Positions 31,156 through 38,587 are shown, counted from the first letter of the stretch. The stretch: 41,599 nucleotides of DNA from a virus (IMGVR_UViG_3300042397_002046:1-41599); one strand, 5' to 3'. Numbers and translations are program-made. Notes: generated by a model from the letters alone, not told the origin.

Positions 31156-31356
31156 ATGCAAACTCTTAAAAATATTTTGACAATTATTTTAGGAATATTT
31201 GGATTATTGGTCCTTAGCGTTGCTCTGATTTTGCTCGGGATATTTTTGTTTTCCATTGATTTGCCCTCACCGCCAGAAGGTTTCTGGTGGTTCTTAATTG
31301 GGGTATTTGTTGCAGCCTGTTTGCTTGATTCAAAAAAACCAAACAATTTTGAATAG
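31156..31356 (+). CDS. Small membrane protein with two spans, 66 aa
   Basis: ATG 31156, right after the previous stop and with GGGAGA upstream, is preferred to TTG 31132. Two membrane segments are visible (about 6-30, NILTIILGIFGLLVLSVALI; and about 43-58, FWWFLIGVFVAACLL), joined by a short loop with DLPSPPEG. Size and two-span form are holin-like, but the place outside the lysis genes speaks against a lysis role unless it is an antiholin or exclusion protein. Confidence 0.68.
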   Translation: MQTLKNILTIILGIFGLLVLSVALILLGIFLFSIDLPSPPEGFWWFLIGVFVAACLLDSKKPNNFE

Positions 31357-31365
31357 GAGATTGTG

Positions 31366-31557
31366 ATGGCCAAGAAAAACAAAGGAAAGAGAACTAGAGG
31401 ATTTACTGGTCGAGTTGAATCAAATGCCGCTGGTCACGGTGCGACTCACAGAACGCTAATGAGTCAACTTAATAAATTCAGAAGCCCTTTAAGACCGCCA
31501 TTAAAACTAGAGTCAAAAATGCCGCTGGTGATGAAGCGTCTTTCTCAATCAAAATAA
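31366..31557 (+). CDS. Small basic protein, 63 aa
   Basis: The product starts MAKKNKGKRTRGFTGRVESN and is rich in Lys and Arg throughout, like nucleic-acid-binding or ribosome-associated peptides. No family is recognised. ATG 31366 is preferred over GTG 31363 because AGGAG lies 6-10 nt upstream. It is the sixth gene of the cassette. Confidence 0.6.
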   Translation: MAKKNKGKRTRGFTGRVESNAAGHGATHRTLMSQLNKFRSPLRPPLKLESKMPLVMKRLSQSK

Positions 31558-31574
31558 ATTTTTTAGGTGTTTTG

Positions 31575-31745
31575 ATGAAACAGTCTCGCGAGCCATTCAA
31601 TAACAACGATATGCGACAGTCTGAAATTGCAGCCGAGCTTGGTGTCGGATGCGAGCGAGTTCGCCAGATCGAGGTCAAGGCTCTTCAAGATTTGCGACAG
31701 AAACTAAAAGAGCGCGGCATCGTTTCGCTCGATCAGCTCGTCTAA
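31575..31745 (+). CDS. Sigma-70 region 4-like helix-turn-helix protein, 56 aa
   Basis: The frame MKQSREPFNNNDMRQSEIAA... contains EIAAELGVGCERVRQIEVKA and then LQDLRQKL. This closely follows sigma-factor region 4.2 (EIG..LGVSRERVRQIE..AL.KLR), the part that reads the -35 element. No other sigma region is present, so it cannot be a full sigma factor. It may be a transcription activator or appropriator that mimics region 4. AGGTG precedes ATG 31575. It ends one base before the terL stop on the other strand. Confidence 0.72.
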   Translation: MKQSREPFNNNDMRQSEIAAELGVGCERVRQIEVKALQDLRQKLKERGIVSLDQLV

Positions 31746-33419
31746 TCACCCCATCATCGCGGCCGCATCAAACGAATTCTCTTCACCCACCAACTTCACG
31801 CCAATGATCGCGGCCACAATGCCGTCGATCTTGGCGTATCCCTGACCACTCAATCCAGCGTCCTTTTTTCTGAGCTTGCGACCATTGCCGTCGCTTTCAG
31901 TGATGCTCAGGTTTTGCACATTCTCATTCAAGAGCGGACAGTGCTGGTGCTCCAGGCGACCATCGGCCAGCATTGACTCCAGAGCTGTCAGCGCACTGCC
32001 CATGATGTAATCGCGCTGCGGGACCGACTTGAACTCGCAGACCTCTTGCGAGAATCTAGTTGAGAACCCGGCCACACCGCCATGCTCGTCGCCCCCGATC
32101 ACAATGCTATTGGAAAGGCGCCCCATCATTCGCTTGCACTCAGCGAACACGGCCAGCTCGATGCCGCCGACTGTTTCGTGGATCTCAAGCGTCTTTTGCT
32201 CGATCGCCTCGTCATAAACTGGTTGATTCTTGCCTCCAGCTCGATCGTATCCATTGCGTGTCAAATACTGTTTGACTCGGATCTCATGGACCCCATCTGG
32301 CCGGCGTGTGACAAAGCCCAGGGCGAACGGATCATCCACGCCTCCAACGTCCACTCCGATGGCCGTGATCCCATCCCTGGGTACATCTGGCCCACACTTA
32401 GGCGCTCGCCCCCAGTATCCATGCAGGATCGACTCCGCCTCATCCTGGCGCAAATTGCTCTGGATCCCAAGCCTCTGGCTCAGAATCAGTGACAGCTGCA
32501 ACCTGTCCTCGGTGTTGGCGGCCGCCTTGATCTCGTCATCCAATTCCTCGGCATCCATCGTGCCAGGCTGCTTGTCAGTGCGTAATGATGGCGCACCCCT
32601 GAACCACTGCCCTCGATCCAGCGGCGACAAGTCTGGCCGCTCCACCACAGGGAACTCAAATATCGCAGGAAAGAACTGACTGTCAACGAGTGTTCCATCA
32701 CGGACCGCACGACCGAGCGACAGCAACCTCTTAAACTCGCCGACTGGTGCATCGATCGACATTGTTGAAATCGTCAAGATCCTTGCGTCGCGTCCGAAGT
32801 TTCTCGCACCCATTCGCAGCTGAGAGCAAATCTTGTCTGCGTCGCGGATCTTGGCCAACTCATGTCCCTCGTCCCAAATGATCAAACACGGCCGGCGACC
32901 GACCGCCTGGTCAAGTGAGGGACTCAGCACAACAATCTCGATCCCGCTTGGAATGTGTTTCAGCGTTCGGCTTTGCAAGTTCGTCTTGAACTCACTCTTG
33001 ATCTCTGGATCCCCGATCACGGCCTCCAGGATGTGGCCAAAGATGATCCCAGCTGTTGGAACAGAACTCGCCATAATCGCCACCATCGCTCGATGGTTGA
33101 TCCCGCGAATGTGCGAATATTTCGTATAGGCAATTGCGATGGCCGATGCCAGGACGGATTTCCCGCCCCCTTTGGATAACATCAAAAACGATTCTTTGTG
33201 ATTCCAAAACCCTCGCAGGAATTTCGTCTGCCAGGGCAATATCACTTCAGACAACGTGCGACCCGCCTCCTTACCCTGCGAGAGCATCAAATTGCCGGCC
33301 AGCTTAATAAACAGCTCCGAATCCTCGGTCGGCGTGAAGTCAGGCAAGATGTCGGCCGCAGTCTCCGCATTAAACCAGTCCTGGTTTACGTTCGTATTGA
33401 GCTTGACCTCGTAACTCAT
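31746..33419 (-). CDS. terL: Terminase large subunit
   Basis: The 557-aa packaging motor has an N-terminal ATPase with Walker A SKGGGKS (about 82-88) and Walker B LIIWDEGHE (about 185-193). The C-terminal nuclease shows acidic motifs AIGVDVGGVDDPFALGF, VIGGDEHGGVAG and a late KIDGIVAAIIG. It belongs to the HK97-like (Terminase_1-type) family. ATG 33419 overlaps the terS stop as ATGA; GTG 33428 is less likely. Unlike most phages, portal and capsid do not follow; the opposite-strand cassette intervenes. Confidence 0.95.
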   Translation of the reverse strand: MSYEVKLNTNVNQDWFNAETAADILPDFTPTEDSELFIKLAGNLMLSQGKEAGRTLSEVILPWQTKFLRGFWNHKESFLMLSKGGGKSVLASAIAIAYTKYSHIRGINHRAMVAIMASSVPTAGIIFGHILEAVIGDPEIKSEFKTNLQSRTLKHIPSGIEIVVLSPSLDQAVGRRPCLIIWDEGHELAKIRDADKICSQLRMGARNFGRDARILTISTMSIDAPVGEFKRLLSLGRAVRDGTLVDSQFFPAIFEFPVVERPDLSPLDRGQWFRGAPSLRTDKQPGTMDAEELDDEIKAAANTEDRLQLSLILSQRLGIQSNLRQDEAESILHGYWGRAPKCGPDVPRDGITAIGVDVGGVDDPFALGFVTRRPDGVHEIRVKQYLTRNGYDRAGGKNQPVYDEAIEQKTLEIHETVGGIELAVFAECKRMMGRLSNSIVIGGDEHGGVAGFSTRFSQEVCEFKSVPQRDYIMGSALTALESMLADGRLEHQHCPLLNENVQNLSITESDGNGRKLRKKDAGLSGQGYAKIDGIVAAIIGVKLVGEENSFDAAAMMG

Positions 33420-33856
33420 GCCGACCACTTGGATGAAGGTTTTGCCGACTCTGGCACGTTTATCTCAGTTGTTTTTGCCATCGCATCTGAGCTGCCCACG
33501 TTGATCCCCAGCAGTCTGGTCGCTGAGTTCATGGCCGCAACAGCTTTGCTGATGGCCGATGCTGCTGGATGCGCTTTTGGTGTCCCATCTGGCCCAACAT
33601 AATAGTGACCCTCGGCGTTCAGAGCCTTCTGTGCTTCGCGCAACATCGAGACCGACGACAAGTACATCTCAACGGTCGGCATCAGGTTTTCACGCCATGT
33701 GCCGGCCGCAATCAAACTGCCGACAAGCGTCTTGTAATCCTTGGCCATATCCGAACCAATAGAATCCGGCATTTTTGGCACTTTCGCCAATTCTGCGGCC
33801 GGTTTGCTCTTAATTGCAGATAATCCTGAACTCGTTTTCATCAAATTGGCTGGCAT
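33416..33856 (-). CDS. terS: Terminase small subunit, P27 family
   Basis: The 146-aa protein has the P27 features: a Pro/Lys-rich N-terminus, then LVGSLIAAGTWRENLMPTVEMY, SMLREAQKALNAEGHYYVGP and HPAASAISKAVAAMNSATRL. It recognises the packaging site and presents DNA to TerL. ATG 33856 is chosen for its GGAG at 8 nt; GTG 33865 is possible. It lies between the HNH gene and terL, a conserved trio in HK97-like phages. Confidence 0.9.
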   Translation of the reverse strand: MPANLMKTSSGLSAIKSKPAAELAKVPKMPDSIGSDMAKDYKTLVGSLIAAGTWRENLMPTVEMYLSSVSMLREAQKALNAEGHYYVGPDGTPKAHPAASAISKAVAAMNSATRLLGINVGSSDAMAKTTEINVPESAKPSSKWSA

Positions 33857-33857
33857 T

Positions 33858-34262
33858 TTATGCACTCCGATTTTTAAGTTGATCTAATAGGTTTGATGCT
33901 AAGAAATCCCTAGGAGAAGGTTTATCACGCTTCGATATCTCTTTCGGTGGTCGGTGATCAGGTGTGAGGTGATTTGCCGGATTTTCGTGATTCCCCCCCC
34001 ACCCTGGCTGACCGCCCCCTAAATATTTGTTGCGATGCCGCATCGCGTCACACTTTCGACACAGCGTTCGCAGATTGGTAAGAGTGAGGGCAAGGTCTGG
34101 TCGCGCCTTGCGTTCAATGATGTGGTCAACGATCATCGATCCCTTGGTGTGTACCTTGGCGCTGCACTGTACGCACATCCAACGGTCACGCTTGAGCGCC
34201 AGCTGCCGCACTGACCTCCATGCAGCTGACGCATAGAACGGATGGGCAACCTTCTGCTTCAA
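33858..34262 (-). CDS. HNH endonuclease of the packaging module (HK97 gp74-like)
   Basis: The 134-aa enzyme has FYASAAWRSVRQLALKRDRWMC, a zinc knuckle C30-x2-C33 and C68-x2-C71, and the HNH core VDHI (D46, H47) with N63. HNH proteins next to terS are known partners of terminase in cleaving packaging DNA (HK97 gp74), so this is probably a packaging enzyme and not a homing element. The C-terminal third is Pro-rich and basic. A run of eight C at about 33993-34000 lies inside the gene without breaking the frame. Confidence 0.9.
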   Translation of the reverse strand: MKQKVAHPFYASAAWRSVRQLALKRDRWMCVQCSAKVHTKGSMIVDHIIERKARPDLALTLTNLRTLCRKCDAMRHRNKYLGGGQPGWGGNHENPANHLTPDHRPPKEISKRDKPSPRDFLASNLLDQLKNRSA

Positions 34263-34597
34263 TCAAACCTCTTGGCTATCGACTTACCTAGCCCTATCTG
34301 TGTAGGCTGTGACTCGGACCTATCTGCTGCGATCCTCATCATCCGGTCATACTTAAACGGACGACCAGTCTCGACCAATTGCTTGGGCTTAGTCCTGCCC
34401 TGTGCCTGGTGGATGGGATAGAGCTGACAGAGTAGAGATAGGATCCGCTCTGGATCTGCATCAACCTCCACACCCAGGATGTCAATGGCCACCTCAACCA
34501 TCGTGGCCCTGGGGGTTGTTCTGTATATCTCGCCAGGTCGTAGTCTCATCAGAACTGTCTTGGCGTCACTATAAAGTTGATCAATTGAACTCTTCAT
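34259..34597 (-). CDS. Hypothetical early protein, 112 aa
   Basis: The product (MKSSIDQLYSDAKTVLMRLR...) is helical, with VEVAIDILGVEVDADPERIL and a basic C-terminus (GRPFKYDRMMRIAADRSES). It resembles small phage proteins next to RusA, but I cannot name a family. It overlaps rusA by 17 nt upstream and the HNH gene by 4 nt downstream, so it belongs to one transcript. Possible recombination or packaging accessory. Confidence 0.65.
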   Translation of the reverse strand: MKSSIDQLYSDAKTVLMRLRPGEIYRTTPRATMVEVAIDILGVEVDADPERILSLLCQLYPIHQAQGRTKPKQLVETGRPFKYDRMMRIAADRSESQPTQIGLGKSIAKRFD

Positions 34598-34955
34598 TAT
34601 CTCTCTCTATATAACCGGATATATAAACCCTACACTTACCGCCCTTCACAATCGGCCCACGCTCAATGACCAGCCTGTCGATGAGTGAGTCATCCTCGAT
34701 TAGTCCTGCAAACGTCAGCGCATCGAGTAGGCTCTTGGCCCCATAGTTGTCGATGTCGCGCTTTCTCTTATCTGGTGGGTAGAGCATCACCCCGACTGCG
34801 AGGCGACCATCAGGTGCCTTCTCACCATGCAGCCTGGCACTGACCTCGACTGCCTGTCTGAATGCCACACCTTTTGGCGAGACGTAATGGCGGCCGCGAG
34901 CGACCCTCCAGTGGGTATTGGTCGAGTTCGGGAAAGGCAGATCGATGATCAGCAC
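34581..34955 (-). CDS. rusA: RusA-type Holliday junction resolvase
   Basis: The 124-aa enzyme has LPFPNSTNTHWRVARGRHYVS, then the catalytic acidic cluster DKRKRDIDNYGAKSLLDALTFAGLIEDD split by basic residues, as in RusA. It cuts four-way junctions so that branched replication products can be packaged. GTG 34955 is chosen: GAGGTGG lies just upstream, the length fits RusA (about 120 aa), and the codon overlaps the stop of a 59-aa gene. A longer frame to ATG 35084 would overlap that gene. Confidence 0.9.
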   Translation of the reverse strand: MLIIDLPFPNSTNTHWRVARGRHYVSPKGVAFRQAVEVSARLHGEKAPDGRLAVGVMLYPPDKRKRDIDNYGAKSLLDALTFAGLIEDDSLIDRLVIERGPIVKGGKCRVYISGYIERDNEEFN

Positions 34956-35128
34956 TTGGCCACCTCTGCTAAAACTTCTTTCCGATCCCTGTTGAAATAC
35001 CTTTCCAAATAGAAAAGATTCCCTTCCTGGATCTGCCGACTCGGTCTGGCCGAAATAACGAATCTCGCGCAGCATCGCAAGCAAGATCGGAAGTTGTAGA
35101 TCGGTCCGGCGCAGTTGTGATCTAGCAC
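34949..35128 (-). CDS. Small Cys-rich protein before rusA, 59 aa
   Basis: GTG 35128 has AAGGA 7 nt upstream. The frame reads MLDHNCAGPIYNFRSCLRCC and continues ARFVISARPSRQIQEGNLFY, then LERYFNRDRKEVLAEVAKC, with TGA overlapping the rusA start (GTGCTGA). The C-x9-C-x2-CC cluster suggests a zinc-binding knuckle, followed by a helix. I recall similar C-x2-C-C-AR...ARPS small proteins near RusA in proteobacterial phages, with unknown function. It also explains why rusA should start at 34955. Confidence 0.7.
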   Translation of the reverse strand: MLDHNCAGPIYNFRSCLRCCARFVISARPSRQIQEGNLFYLERYFNRDRKEVLAEVAKC

Positions 35129-35154
35129 TATATTTTCCTTAGTAATGTTGTTTT

Positions 35155-35337
35155 GTACCCTTGTACCCTTTAGTACCCTTATTTCCTATTAATACGTTTA
35201 GATATATATCTACCTATTACTACCTATATTTCTATTTATTAATTAATAGATATATAAGGGTACAAAGGGTACAAAGGGTACAAAGCATTGAAAACATTGA
35301 TCTTTTTTGAGTACCCTTATGTACCCTTTGTACGCTT
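35155..35337. repeat. Iteron array, candidate replication origin
   Basis: The octamer GTACCCTT occurs in three groups of three. Group one is forward at 35155, 35163 and 35173. Group two is inverted (AAGGGTAC) at 35256, 35265 and 35274. Group three is forward at 35311 and 35321 with a degenerate GTACGCTT at 35330. Between groups one and two lie 75 bp of almost pure A/T that could serve as an unwinding element. The array lies between the primase-helicase gene and the rusA block. Origin function is inferred; groups one and two can also form a large hairpin. Confidence 0.72.
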
Positions 35338-35340
35338 CAA

Positions 35341-37563
35341 TCACTGAAACGGATTTTCATCCTCAATTTTTTTGTAGGCCTTAGTAAACTTTCCGTTTTT
35401 CTTTACTGTGACCCTTGTGTACCCTAGTCGCTTCAGCGCATCCGAAATCCGATGCTGGGATGCCCTACTCACTTCAATATTTGGAAACAATTTGTCTGTG
35501 ACGTCTTTCAGCTTGAACCCATCAACAGCGACAAACTGACTCATGTTTAAGACCTCCTCGATGCTGTCCATCGCCCAATCGTCGTGCTGGGTGTGTTCTT
35601 CCTGGAACGATTCGGACAACCTGGCGGCCACTTCCCACATGACCGAATTCTTTCGATACATGGCGGCCGCTTGCGCCCAGATCTGCTCGATGTCGTTTTT
35701 GATCTGTGCCGGCTTACATGACGAAATCACCCTCAATGGCAACCAGCGCCGATTTCCCGTCACATCAATCAGGAACTCGTCCTCGTTTGTTGTCCCGAGG
35801 AACACGCATCGCCTGGGCATATTCTTGGAATGTTCCACGAACTTGGGCGTCCATTCCTCATGCGTCCTGGTGATCCAAGCCTTGATCCACTCGCTGTCCT
35901 TGGTTTTCAGGCCACGAAGCTCACCCAGCTCACCGATCAGCTTGCCGCGCAATTGACGAGCCAGATCCGAGTCTTTGCGGCCAGACAGGTCGATTTCAGC
36001 AAATGAGTCGTTTATGGGGGCGAGTGCTTTGACGCCAGACGTCTTGCCGATACCCTGGCCGCCAAGCAGAACCGGGACCATGTCTGCCTGGACACCAGGC
36101 GTCAATACTCGCCCGGCCATTGCGGTCACAAAGTACTCGCTGACCGCTTGCTCGTATGGAGACGGCTCAACACCAAAATAAACAGAAAAGAGGCGTGAGC
36201 ATCGATCTACGCCATCCCAGGTGAGTGAATCCAGCCAGTTGATCGCAGAGTCAAACGACTTCTCGTGCATGATGTGACGGACCACATCTTTGATCATATT
36301 GATCGATGGCGTCTTAAATCCGAGCGCCTCCATATCCAGGGCAAACCGGACATAATCGGTATCGTCAAATCTGCGCCACTGGCCGGCCTCCTGGATCATA
36401 GGAACGTCCAGAAACCGATCATGGCCGACGTCATAGTTGGACAAGACGATATGCAAGTTCGTCCAGCTGTTGGTGATCTTGCCGTTTTTGTCGACGCTCA
36501 GATTCGAGACATCGAACGCGCCAGATCCTGCGACATTGTTTGACGCACCGCCAACAATCTGAGACCCGCTTATTGGTGTGTTGTCATTGAAATAAACATC
36601 ATCTGGAGGCTCTGGCCGCTCGTCTGCTGCAAGCTCATCCATTTCTTTGATTGCATCCTCAACTCGGCCAGAGTGATTCAGGACAACGTGAGCCACCCAG
36701 GCATCAAACGTGCCATGCAGCGGATCCGAGGCGTGGTCAGACCGCCAGAGATCGGTCCTGCCGGGGATTGGTCGAACACCAGGCTCACCCGTCGCCGTAC
36801 TCGGGAAATACCTCTCGGTTTTCTTGTCGTACCCGTAGCCATGAACCTCCAGGATCGATGCGACTGAATGGGTGCGATTAAATGCGCCGCGATAGCCAGC
36901 CGCAGGAAACGCCAAGACGGTCCCGTTGCGCCCGGTGCTGATGGCCAGAGCTGGTGCGACAGGCTTGTTAAGATGTTCGGCGATAGCAAAGAAAAATATC
37001 TCTTGTTGCTTGCGATAGAACTCAATGTCGGTCGAGCATTTTTGCCACCAAGTCAAGAGATCATCGGGCAGCCCAGGCTTGTCGTCGAGCCTTTTGGTTG
37101 ATGCGTATTTCTGAGTGCAAATCTCGCCGTCTCGGGTCGTATAGACAAGCCCTGGGACAACGTCTTGCAAGTTATCACTCGCGGCCCGGAATTCGATCAC
37201 TGTGCCTGTGTTTTTGCTCGAGAATTTAAGCCAGGAAATATCTGGCTCCTCAGAGAATACTGATCGGCCACCTGACCCCGATCTGCTGGAGCTTGTTCTT
37301 ACGCCGAGGTCCATGATTTGCTCAAGGTCAAACCCGAGCGCTCTCATGCCGACGACAGCCAGATCCCGGTTGTCTGGGTCGATGCTGCATGCCTGGTTAG
37401 GCGCAAGAGGAAAGCCATATCCTGTGGCCGTCGGATCAATGCTGGTGGCGCGTCGCTTGTTCCACTCTAAGCCCTCAGGAGCTTTTGAGTTTGGTTTGAG
37501 CTTAACTAACCACACCCCAGCATCTAGCAGCCTTCGTGCTTCTGCGAGATCTGGTCTTAGCAT
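35341..37563 (-). CDS. Primase-helicase (prim-pol N-terminus plus VirE-type ATPase)
   Basis: The 740-aa protein starts with a prim-pol-like domain (about 10-200: WLVKLKPNSKAPEGLEW, CSIDPDNRDLAVVGM, RTSSSRSGSGGRSVFS, GTVIEFRAAS). A linker leads to a VirE/superfamily 3-like helicase with Walker A GGQGIGKTSG and Walker B KLIGELGELRG, then GTTNEDEFLIDVTGNRRWLPL. A C-terminal winged-helix-like region follows (about 670-735). It probably primes and unwinds the phage origin next to it. AGGA precedes ATG 37563, which overlaps the upstream stop. Confidence 0.88.
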   Translation of the reverse strand: MLRPDLAEARRLLDAGVWLVKLKPNSKAPEGLEWNKRRATSIDPTATGYGFPLAPNQACSIDPDNRDLAVVGMRALGFDLEQIMDLGVRTSSSRSGSGGRSVFSEEPDISWLKFSSKNTGTVIEFRAASDNLQDVVPGLVYTTRDGEICTQKYASTKRLDDKPGLPDDLLTWWQKCSTDIEFYRKQQEIFFFAIAEHLNKPVAPALAISTGRNGTVLAFPAAGYRGAFNRTHSVASILEVHGYGYDKKTERYFPSTATGEPGVRPIPGRTDLWRSDHASDPLHGTFDAWVAHVVLNHSGRVEDAIKEMDELAADERPEPPDDVYFNDNTPISGSQIVGGASNNVAGSGAFDVSNLSVDKNGKITNSWTNLHIVLSNYDVGHDRFLDVPMIQEAGQWRRFDDTDYVRFALDMEALGFKTPSINMIKDVVRHIMHEKSFDSAINWLDSLTWDGVDRCSRLFSVYFGVEPSPYEQAVSEYFVTAMAGRVLTPGVQADMVPVLLGGQGIGKTSGVKALAPINDSFAEIDLSGRKDSDLARQLRGKLIGELGELRGLKTKDSEWIKAWITRTHEEWTPKFVEHSKNMPRRCVFLGTTNEDEFLIDVTGNRRWLPLRVISSCKPAQIKNDIEQIWAQAAAMYRKNSVMWEVAARLSESFQEEHTQHDDWAMDSIEEVLNMSQFVAVDGFKLKDVTDKLFPNIEVSRASQHRISDALKRLGYTRVTVKKNGKFTKAYKKIEDENPFQ

Positions 37564-38171
37564 TTTGATCCTTTCGAGGCGTTGCAGGATTTACACAACA
37601 ATTGATAATTCGCCTGATAGGCGTGATATGCGATCCAGTCGGCCTCGACGGCCTGATCCTTAAAGAACCAGCCAGCACCTTTATTCTCTTCACGCTGAAC
37701 TATTTCTGGCTCACCGTTTACGCGCAACCATCTGCTGGCGATGTGATCAAACGATGTGTCCTTATGGTCCAGCTCAAGCGGGAAATCGTAATTGCACTGA
37801 TCTGAATCATTCGCACAGACCGGAGCGACCTCGAGCAAGATTTCTCTGATGTCTTTCGTGTCTGTGTAGACCGACATCCGCATCGCTTTTTTAATGACCT
37901 GAAGGCTTGATCGCGGAGATATTGCTTTGTTCCAGCTGATCGAGTCCCAGACGCTGTCTTTACACGCCCAGAGGTGAGCATCATCATTCGGAAAATCTTT
38001 ATTTACTCTTCTCTCGTATAAATCAAAGCTGCGATCGAGTAACGTGTTCAAGGTCTCGACGTCGTGTTTTTCAAAAAGGACGCCAGTTGGGTATCGGCGA
38101 ATGAGTTGGCCGACAATGGCCTTTCTGTCTTTCTTGGTGATCGCCTTGATGGGTGCGTTATTGTTCAGCAT
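37557..38171 (-). CDS. HNH-like / DUF3223-like nuclease-type protein, 204 aa
   Basis: ATG 38171 overlaps the stop of a 13-codon leader. The middle has FPLELDHKDTSFDHIASRWL, reminiscent of DCL/DUF3223 proteins. The C-terminus WIAYHAYQANYQLLCKSCNA looks like the His-Asn-Cys-x2-Cys end of an HNH nuclease, with Asp-His at the front. I infer a DNA nuclease or DNA-binding protein of the replication operon; the family call is weak. An alternative start is ATG 38189. Confidence 0.55.
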   Translation of the reverse strand: MLNNNAPIKAITKKDRKAIVGQLIRRYPTGVLFEKHDVETLNTLLDRSFDLYERRVNKDFPNDDAHLWACKDSVWDSISWNKAISPRSSLQVIKKAMRMSVYTDTKDIREILLEVAPVCANDSDQCNYDFPLELDHKDTSFDHIASRWLRVNGEPEIVQREENKGAGWFFKDQAVEADWIAYHAYQANYQLLCKSCNASKGSKC

Positions 38172-38206
38172 TCGATCACCGCTTTGCATATAATGGTTTC
38201 CGTCAT
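38165..38206 (-). CDS. Possible 13-aa leader peptide
   Basis: ATG 38206 has a near-perfect AAGGAAG ribosome binding site (38214-38220) and encodes MTETIICKAVIEC before TGA. The stop overlaps the next gene's ATG (ATGCTGA at 38165-38171), whose own ribosome binding site is weak. The arrangement suggests translational coupling, with the leader delivering ribosomes. Confidence 0.45.
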   Translation of the reverse strand: MTETIICKAVIEC

Positions 38207-38250
38207 TTATTTACTTCCTTAGATTTGAGTAATGACCACGATCCAGGCAG

Positions 38251-38502
38251 TTACAGCTGCGCTGGGTCATTTTTTTGTTCTGATGCTCTGATACGAACGA
38301 ACGGAAGCGGCCAAATATCTGGTCTAAGTCTGTGACGCTGAACGCCGACGGCTTGCTCGATGAGAATTGCTTGCTTGAGTGGGACTTGGCCTCTGGTTTC
38401 CCACATAGAGAGTGCGCTTGATGCGACCCCGATCATTCCTGCTAGTGCTGTCTTGGACCCAGCAATTTGCCAGGCCTCTCTGAACGCCTCTTGTCCTATC
38501 AC
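38251..38502 (-). CDS. Cro-like repressor (YdaS-type helix-turn-helix)
   Basis: The 83-aa protein starts MIGQEAFREAWQIAGSKTAL and continues AGMIGVASSALSMWETRGQV, PLKQAILIEQAVGVQRHRL, RPDIWP. This is the Cro/YdaS pattern (helix-turn-helix, then RG-x-VP, IE-x-x-x-GV, LRPDIWP). GTG 38502 follows AAGGAG; a longer frame lacks such a site. It is divergent from the CI-like gene, the standard lysis-lysogeny pair, and should shut off the repressor promoter. TCACGCTTCGC covers its start codon, similar to TCACACTTCGC in the other control region. Confidence 0.85.
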   Translation of the reverse strand: MIGQEAFREAWQIAGSKTALAGMIGVASSALSMWETRGQVPLKQAILIEQAVGVQRHRLRPDIWPLPFVRIRASEQKNDPAQL

Positions 38503-38519
38503 GCTTCGCTCCTTATTTA

Positions 38520-38567
38520 TGACGTAGCGTGAGCATAATACACATAATGCCAATAATTGACAATTAT
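38520..38567 (-). promoter_or_regulatory. PR-type promoter for cro and the replication/packaging operon
   Basis: On the minus strand TTGTCA (38558-38563) and TATTAT (38535-38540) are 17 bp apart. The operator-like TGACGTAGCGTGA (38520-38532) lies at the start site. A perfect 15-bp palindrome ATAATTGACAATTAT (38553-38567) covers the -35 box and may be a second regulator's site. The transcript would run through cro, primase, rusA and terminase to 31746. Confidence 0.72.
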
Positions 38568-38587
38568 CAAATGAAAATGCATTGGGC

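Noticed and set aside
33990-34001. Run of C in the HNH gene as a sequencing frameshift
   Set aside because: The frame continues correctly on both sides with HNH motifs upstream and a plausible Pro/Gly-rich tail, so there is no sign of a break.
34956-35084. Longer RusA starting at ATG 35084
   Set aside because: The extension would make RusA unusually long, and the same bases encode the 59-aa Cys-rich protein in another frame with a good ribosome binding site and a coupled stop.
35085-35340. Iteron region as a simple terminator
   Set aside because: Groups one and two can form a hairpin, but the arrangement of nine spaced octamers in alternating orientation and the AT-rich core are not explained by termination.
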